This document shows positions 7,267 to 10,456 of a DNA stretch of 10,456 nt, piece after piece. Below the pieces are notes generated by a model that had not been told where the DNA came from, searched no databases, and saw only the letters and a program-made list of their open reading frames with translations. The stretch's first letter is position 1; each line of letters begins with the position of its first letter. Position numbers and translations under genes: made by a program. This DNA comes from CAZGWJ01 sp964529445. GTDB lineage: Bacteria; Oederibacteriota; Muellerivitia; Muellerivitales; Muellerivitaceae. The stretch is taken from NCBI GenBank assembly GCA_964529445.1, contig CAZGWJ010000092.1:1-10456 (forward strand), read 5' to 3'.

Positions 7267-7292
7267 CCCGGCCCCCGTTACCGGGGGCCAGG
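7267..7292 (-). promoter_or_regulatory. Strong GUAA-capped RNA hairpin in the fliN-fliO gap
   Basis: On the transcribed strand the arms CCUGGCCCCCG and CGGGGGCCGGG pair over 11 positions (ten Watson-Crick, one U-G) around a GUAA loop, which is a GNRA tetraloop. The inner eight pairs (7270-7277 with 7282-7289) are a perfect inverted repeat. The hairpin begins 1 nt after the fliN TGA. No U-tract follows, so it is not a classical intrinsic terminator. An mRNA stability or processing element, or control of fliO translation, is more likely. Confidence 0.6.
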
Positions 7293-7293
7293 A

Positions 7294-8250
7294 TCACGAT
7301 TGAAGGCCGCTGAGCCGTTCCTCGGGGTTCACGATCTCGGTGATTCGCACCCCGAAATTCTCGTCGATCACGACCACTTCACCCTTGGCGATCAATTTCT
7401 CATTGACCAGGATATCCACGGCCTCTCCGGCGAGCTTGTCCAGTTCCACGACAGCGCCCGGAGCGAGAGCCAGGATCTCCTTGACCAACTTGGTGGTCCG
7501 ACCCAACTCGACGGTCAGTTTGAGGGGCACATCCATCAACAGGTTGATGTTCCCTCCGGCCACGGCCGAACCCCCGGCGTACGGATCATGTTGAACTTGT
7601 TGCACTGCTGCACCTCCTGTGTGCTGGACCCCTGGCGGGGCCGACGGCTTGTGTCCGGTAGCCTTCATGGGCTCCGGAGCTTTCGCTCCCGGAGCGGCCG
7701 TGATCTTCTCGGCCACCGATTCAGGCAGATAGAAGAACATCTCACTGGCCACCAGGCCAGGGACCGACACACTGAATGTGAAAGCAACCAGCGACGGACC
7801 CAACTTCTTCACCTGGTCCGCCACCCCGGAAGGTTGCTGGACCTCCGACGACTTCACGCGAAAAAGAGCCTTTACGGCCCCGACCGCCTGGGCGGCCTGG
7901 CCCAAGGCAACCGCCATCTGGGAAGCGACTTCCCCGAAGGCGGAAACATGCAACTCCGTCATCACATCCGGGGCTCCGGTGCCGTCCTGCCCGATCACCA
8001 GGTCCGCGATGACACTCGCATCCTTTTCCTTCGTCAGGAAGAGGGAGCCGCCAGCAGCCGGCCCTTCGCCCTGCAGGATCGTCGACAGAAAGGGACCCGT
8101 CACGGCCTGTGCCGCGGAATCGGAATCCCATGGTGATACCTGCGCCAGGATGACAGCCACATCATCCCGCCCCAGCAGGGCACACAAGGTGGAGGAAAGC
8201 CCGGTGGCCGCCTCCTCCCCCATCTTCTGAATCTTATCCTGATCGGACAT
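7294..8250 (-). CDS. fliY: FliY-type FliN, C-ring switch protein with CheC-like N-terminal domain
   Basis: Encodes 318 residues, much longer than the roughly 140-residue enteric FliN and in the FliY range. The C-terminal SpoA (FliN/YscQ) domain (about 235-315) starts NINLLMDVPLKLTVELGRT and ends with VVIDENFGVRITEIV, the classic FliN core that builds the lower C-ring. The N-terminal part (about 7-182) resembles the CheC/FliY/FliM-middle fold. A flexible Ala/Pro/Gly/Gln/His-rich linker (183-234) joins them. In the CheC-like helix SAFGEVASQ, the Ser103 and Glu107 positions of the CheC/FliY phosphatase pattern are present, but the asparagine position is Ser110 and the expected later proline is not seen. 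No FliM-like CheY-binding peptide is present at the N-terminus. Start ATG 8250 is preferred over in-frame ATG 8259 because AGGA (8259-8262) then sits 8 nt upstream. The gene could equally be labelled fliN. Confidence 0.92.
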   Translation of the reverse strand: MSDQDKIQKMGEEAATGLSSTLCALLGRDDVAVILAQVSPWDSDSAAQAVTGPFLSTILQGEGPAAGGSLFLTKEKDASVIADLVIGQDGTGAPDVMTELHVSAFGEVASQMAVALGQAAQAVGAVKALFRVKSSEVQQPSGVADQVKKLGPSLVAFTFSVSVPGLVASEMFFYLPESVAEKITAAPGAKAPEPMKATGHKPSAPPGVQHTGGAAVQQVQHDPYAGGSAVAGGNINLLMDVPLKLTVELGRTTKLVKEILALAPGAVVELDKLAGEAVDILVNEKLIAKGEVVVIDENFGVRITEIVNPEERLSGLQS

Positions 8251-8258
8251 GAATGCCA

Positions 8259-8262
8259 TCCT
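8259..8262 (-). promoter_or_regulatory. Shine-Dalgarno that decides the fliY/fliN start
   Basis: AGGA on the coding strand lies 8 nt before the ATG at 8250. It overlaps the first base of the alternative ATG at 8257-8259, which has no properly spaced ribosome site of its own. This favours the shorter product beginning MSDQDKIQ. Confidence 0.6.
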
Positions 8263-8283
8263 GTCGAACCGCGGAGCTTACCG

Positions 8284-9306
8284 TCAGCGGCGCTCCTCGG
8301 GATATTCGACCTTCGTGATCTGGATGGCCTTCTTTTTCGAGGAAACGCCGGGCCTTCCCTTCAACTTGATGAGGTTCTCGATGAGGACTGTGATCTCGCC
8401 CTTCGGGCTCGTATCGAGGCGAACCACATCCCCAGCCTTCATGTTCAGCAATTCCCGCACGGAAACCTGGGAAGATCCCGCCTGAACCACCAGGGGAATC
8501 GAGGTCTCCCTCATCGCGCGCGTCAAGTTCTCGATGGTCTCCGTCGTGGCGTCCTTCTTGCCGACCGTGAACCATTTCTGAGCGGAAAGGTTGCCGATCA
8601 TGGGCTCGATGACCACGTAGGGTATGCACATCGACATCTTACCCGTCACCTCGTTTACCTTCATCTCGAACTCAATGACGGCCGCGATCTCGTTGGGTGC
8701 CACTACCTGGACGAATTGGGCGGTCGTTTCGTAACCGGTCAGTTTCGGTTCGAACTGCCCGACCTTGTGCCAGGCTTCCTGGAGATTCTCCAGGCTTCGA
8801 TGGATGACCTTCTCGATGACCGACTGCTCGATGTCCGTCAGTTCCCGGGGCGCGTTGGGCGCTTTTCCGGGCCCGCCCAGGATCCGGTCGATCAGGGAAA
8901 GGACCAGTTCCGGGCTGATCTCGAGGAGCATGGCACCCTCGAGCGGGTCCATCTTGAGGACGAAGATGCAATCGGGACGCGGAAGCGCCATCGTGTATTC
9001 CCGGAAAGGCAGCTGCTTGACCGAGACCACCCGCACCTCGGCAACCGTTCGGAGGTAAGCGGCCACCGATGCGGTGAAACCCCTGGCGAAGATCTCGTGC
9101 AGCATCTCCAAGGTCCGCATGTGGTCCTTGGAGAAACGGTTCGGACGGTTGAAGTCATACGTCTTGATCCGTCGGCCCTGTTCGTCGATGACAACACCCT
9201 CATCGGGCGCGGGTGCGGCCGCCTCCGTCGTTGCGGCGCCGACCCCCTCGACATCCAGTTCCGACAGCAGTGCGCTGACTTCGCCGTCAGACAGCAACTC
9301 GTCCAT
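8284..9306 (-). CDS. fliM: FliM, flagellar motor switch protein
   Basis: Encodes 340 residues, the normal FliM length. FliM forms the middle of the C-ring, binds CheY-P through its N-terminal peptide, and contacts FliG and FliN. The N-terminal peptide reads LLSDGEVSALL (residues 4-14), a recognisable but slightly divergent form of the usual LSQ-EIDALL. An acidic/Ala linker follows (15-45), then the conserved YDFNRPNRFSKDHMRTLEML (50-69) that starts the CheC-like middle domain. That domain includes LGGPG (143-147), thought to contribute to FliG contact, and the DIEQSVIEKVI helix (158-168). The C-terminal SpoA domain (about 255-335) includes VSVRELLNMKAGDVVRLD. ATG 9306 is supported by AAGGA at 9315-9319, 8 nt upstream, and by the correct placement of the CheY-binding peptide. 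The 48-nt gap to fliL holds only a weak hairpin around a GAA loop. Confidence 0.97.
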   Translation of the reverse strand: MDELLSDGEVSALLSELDVEGVGAATTEAAAPAPDEGVVIDEQGRRIKTYDFNRPNRFSKDHMRTLEMLHEIFARGFTASVAAYLRTVAEVRVVSVKQLPFREYTMALPRPDCIFVLKMDPLEGAMLLEISPELVLSLIDRILGGPGKAPNAPRELTDIEQSVIEKVIHRSLENLQEAWHKVGQFEPKLTGYETTAQFVQVVAPNEIAAVIEFEMKVNEVTGKMSMCIPYVVIEPMIGNLSAQKWFTVGKKDATTETIENLTRAMRETSIPLVVQAGSSQVSVRELLNMKAGDVVRLDTSPKGEITVLIENLIKLKGRPGVSSKKKAIQITKVEYPEERR

Positions 9307-9354
9307 GTCGTCCGTCCTTTCCCGGGACTGTACCGACCCGGCTTCGCCGAACCC

Positions 9355-9828
9355 TTACTGGATGGCGAATTGGGTCAGGAAGATGTTGGTGACCGCGCCG
9401 TACTTGAGCAGGTGATTGACCTTGAGCTCCAGTTCGCGGCGGAACCGTTCCTTCCCCTCGGAAGTCGCCAATTCAGCGGACTTCCGGTCGTTCAACAGGG
9501 TGTTTACGAGGTCCTGGAACTGAGGCGTCCGTTCCTTGATCTCCCGGTCCAACTCGAGGTTGATCTTGCTGTATTCCAGCTTGATCTCGGCCTTCACGTA
9601 CCGGGAAACCTCCTCATCGGCCAGGTTGACCACGAAAACACCGAGATCGTAGATCTTCCCAGGTTCCGGCTTCTGTTCGATGATCTTGGTTTCCTTGGGC
9701 TCCATCTTCGCGGCCCAAACCATGAACATCCCGACGGCCAACGCGATCATGCCGAGGACGCTCACGATGCCCAGGATCACCAACACGTTGAGCAACCGCT
9801 TCACGCTCTTGTCTCCCTGATCAGCCAT
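9355..9828 (-). CDS. fliL: FliL, stator-associated basal-body protein
   Basis: Encodes 157 residues, the usual FliL size. FliL surrounds or supports MotAB stator units and affects torque, swarming or stator stability depending on species. Visible layout: a short basic cytoplasmic start (MADQGDKSVKRLL), one transmembrane helix (about 12-38), a charged periplasmic linker, and the FliL domain with YDLGVFVVNLADEEVSRYVK (60-79, about the first conserved strand) and a conserved C-terminus with INLELDREIKERTPQFQDLV and GAVTNIFLTQFAIQ. The start has an excellent ribosome site (AGGAGG at 9837-9842, 8-nt spacer), the best in the window. It starts 18 nt after motB, so fliL may be translated at a high level relative to its neighbours. 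Confidence 0.95.
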   Translation of the reverse strand: MADQGDKSVKRLLNVLVILGIVSVLGMIALAVGMFMVWAAKMEPKETKIIEQKPEPGKIYDLGVFVVNLADEEVSRYVKAEIKLEYSKINLELDREIKERTPQFQDLVNTLLNDRKSAELATSEGKERFRRELELKVNHLLKYGAVTNIFLTQFAIQ

Positions 9829-9836
9829 GCTTCGTT

Positions 9837-9842
9837 CCTCCT
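9837..9842 (-). promoter_or_regulatory. Consensus Shine-Dalgarno of fliL
   Basis: A perfect AGGAGG on the coding strand sits 8 nt before the fliL ATG and 4 nt after the motB stop. Most other genes here have weaker AGGA, GAGG or no clear site, so fliL initiation is expected to be comparatively strong. Confidence 0.7.
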
Positions 9843-9846
9843 AAAG

Positions 9847-10456
9847 TTAATCCAGCTTCATGATCACGATGTCGACCCGCCGATTCATCCGCCGGTTCGA
9901 TTCACTGATGTTAGGCACCAACGGCTGGTACTCCCCGTAACCCGCGGCCGAAAGGCGGCTCGGATCGACGCCCTGTTCGGTGACCAGGAACTTGACGACC
10001 GCGGTGGCCCTGAGGGCCGACAACTCCCAATTGCTCGGGATCTTGGTCGACTGCATGGCCAGATCATCCGTATGGCCTTCGACCACGATCTGATGCTTCG
10101 GATACTGCTTCAGGACCGAGGCGATATCGGCCAGGATTTCCCGAATCTCCTTTTTCAGCTTCACATCCCCCAGGTCGAAAAGAACCTTGTCCGTCAGGAG
10201 GCTGACCACCAGTCCACGGGCCTCCTTGCGGATCATGACCTTGTGGGCACCCAAGGACTTCTTGAGTTTGACCAGGATCTTCCCGTCGATGTCACCGCCT
10301 GAACCGGCAACGGGTTTCGGGGACTTGTCGCCTCCCGGTCCGCCCTCCTCAGGTTCCCCGGCCATGATCTTGAAATTGATGCCCTGGTTCGTGCCTTCCG
10401 ACGGCAAAACGGCCGCCCCACCCGGGATCAGGCCGAATACGGCCCTGAAGGAAGCG
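9847..10456 (-). CDS. motB: MotB, stator protein, C-terminal part (5' end outside window)
   Basis: The frame is open to the window edge, giving 202 visible C-terminal residues; the apparent TTG start at 10407 is internal. MotB anchors the MotA/MotB proton or sodium channel to peptidoglycan. The first visible residues, SFRAVFGLIPGG, match the segment that follows the MotB plug region. A Gly/Pro/Glu-rich stretch follows, then an OmpA/MotB peptidoglycan-binding domain: VLFDLGDVKL, VVEGHTDD, SNWELSALRATAVVKFL, RLSAAGYGEYQPLVPN and NRRMNRRVDIVI. These are the standard MotB landmarks, including the TD and NRR positions used for peptidoglycan contact. The transmembrane helix and channel aspartate lie outside, so ion type cannot be judged. 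The gene ends 18 nt before fliL. MotA is expected just upstream. PomB or another OmpA-like protein is less likely given the neighbours. Confidence 0.93.
   Translation of the reverse strand, partial: ASFRAVFGLIPGGAAVLPSEGTNQGINFKIMAGEPEEGGPGGDKSPKPVAGSGGDIDGKILVKLKKSLGAHKVMIRKEARGLVVSLLTDKVLFDLGDVKLKKEIREILADIASVLKQYPKHQIVVEGHTDDLAMQSTKIPSNWELSALRATAVVKFLVTEQGVDPSRLSAAGYGEYQPLVPNISESNRRMNRRVDIVIMKLD

Noticed and set aside
7267..7292. Intrinsic terminator between fliN and fliO
   Set aside because: The stem is strong but no U-tract follows, and essential export genes continue immediately downstream in the same direction.
7235..7297. GTG start for FliO overlapping the fliN stop (GTGA)
   Set aside because: It lacks a ribosome site, would be translated through the strong hairpin, and adds residues before a plausible signal sequence. 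It is kept only as an alternative.
7253..7373. Repeated GATCACGA strings (7253, 7292, 7366)
   Set aside because: The same string recurs across the window within Val/Ile codons of several genes, so it reflects codon use rather than a repeat array.
9307..9354. Hairpin in the fliL-fliM gap around a GAA loop
   Set aside because: It has only about four solid pairs plus wobbles, within the range expected by chance in GC-rich DNA.
8716..10302. Long open frame on the plus strand opposite fliM, fliL and motB (528 codons)
   Set aside because: It spans three recognised minus-strand genes and has no motif, no consistent ribosome site and shadow-like composition.

Overview
The window is one uninterrupted run of flagellar genes, all on the minus strand. 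Reading in the direction of transcription (high to low coordinates) the order is motB (5' part cut by the window end), fliL, fliM, fliN/fliY, fliO, fliP, fliQ, fliR, flhB, flhA, flhF and flhG (only its first 66 codons are inside). Genes are separated by 59 nt or less, and two junctions are 4-nt ATGA overlaps, so this looks like a single polycistronic operon. No internal promoter or intrinsic terminator was recognised. I found no tRNA, rRNA, insertion sequence, CRISPR array or phage gene.

Organism: moderately high GC with GC-rich third codon positions, and no sign of recent transfer. The order motB-fliL-fliM-fliY-fliO-fliP-fliQ-fliR-flhB-flhA-flhF-flhG resembles the large motility operons of spirochaetes and, except for the missing cheY between fliY and fliO, those of Bacillota. 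It is unlike the split enteric arrangement. A long FliY-like FliN and the FlhF/FlhG pair agree with this. I cannot name the phylum from sequence alone; a spirochaete, a clostridial lineage or a less-studied candidate phylum are all possible.

Layout: 9847-10456 is the stator (MotB). 9355-9828 is FliL, the stator-associated basal-body protein. 7294-9306 holds the C-ring switch proteins FliM and FliY/FliN. 3539-7234 holds the export-gate membrane proteins FliO, FliP, FliQ, FliR and FlhB, followed by FlhA at 1424-3499. 1-1427 holds FlhF and FlhG, the GTPase/ATPase pair that controls where and how many flagella are built. FliP, FliQ, FliR, FlhB and FlhA form the type III export core, with FliO as assembly factor. 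FliM and FliN form the rotor surface that binds CheY-P, and MotB with MotA (expected just outside the window) drives it.

This is a conventional, apparently intact flagellar operon rather than a new system. The points worth a second look are small: a G8 tract near the 3' end of flhB whose two alternative frames both end exactly at the flhA start; a very stable GNRA-capped hairpin directly after the fliN stop; a 12-bp palindrome ahead of fliO; a CheC-like domain in FliY whose phosphatase asparagine appears to be replaced; and an extended charged tail on FliO.
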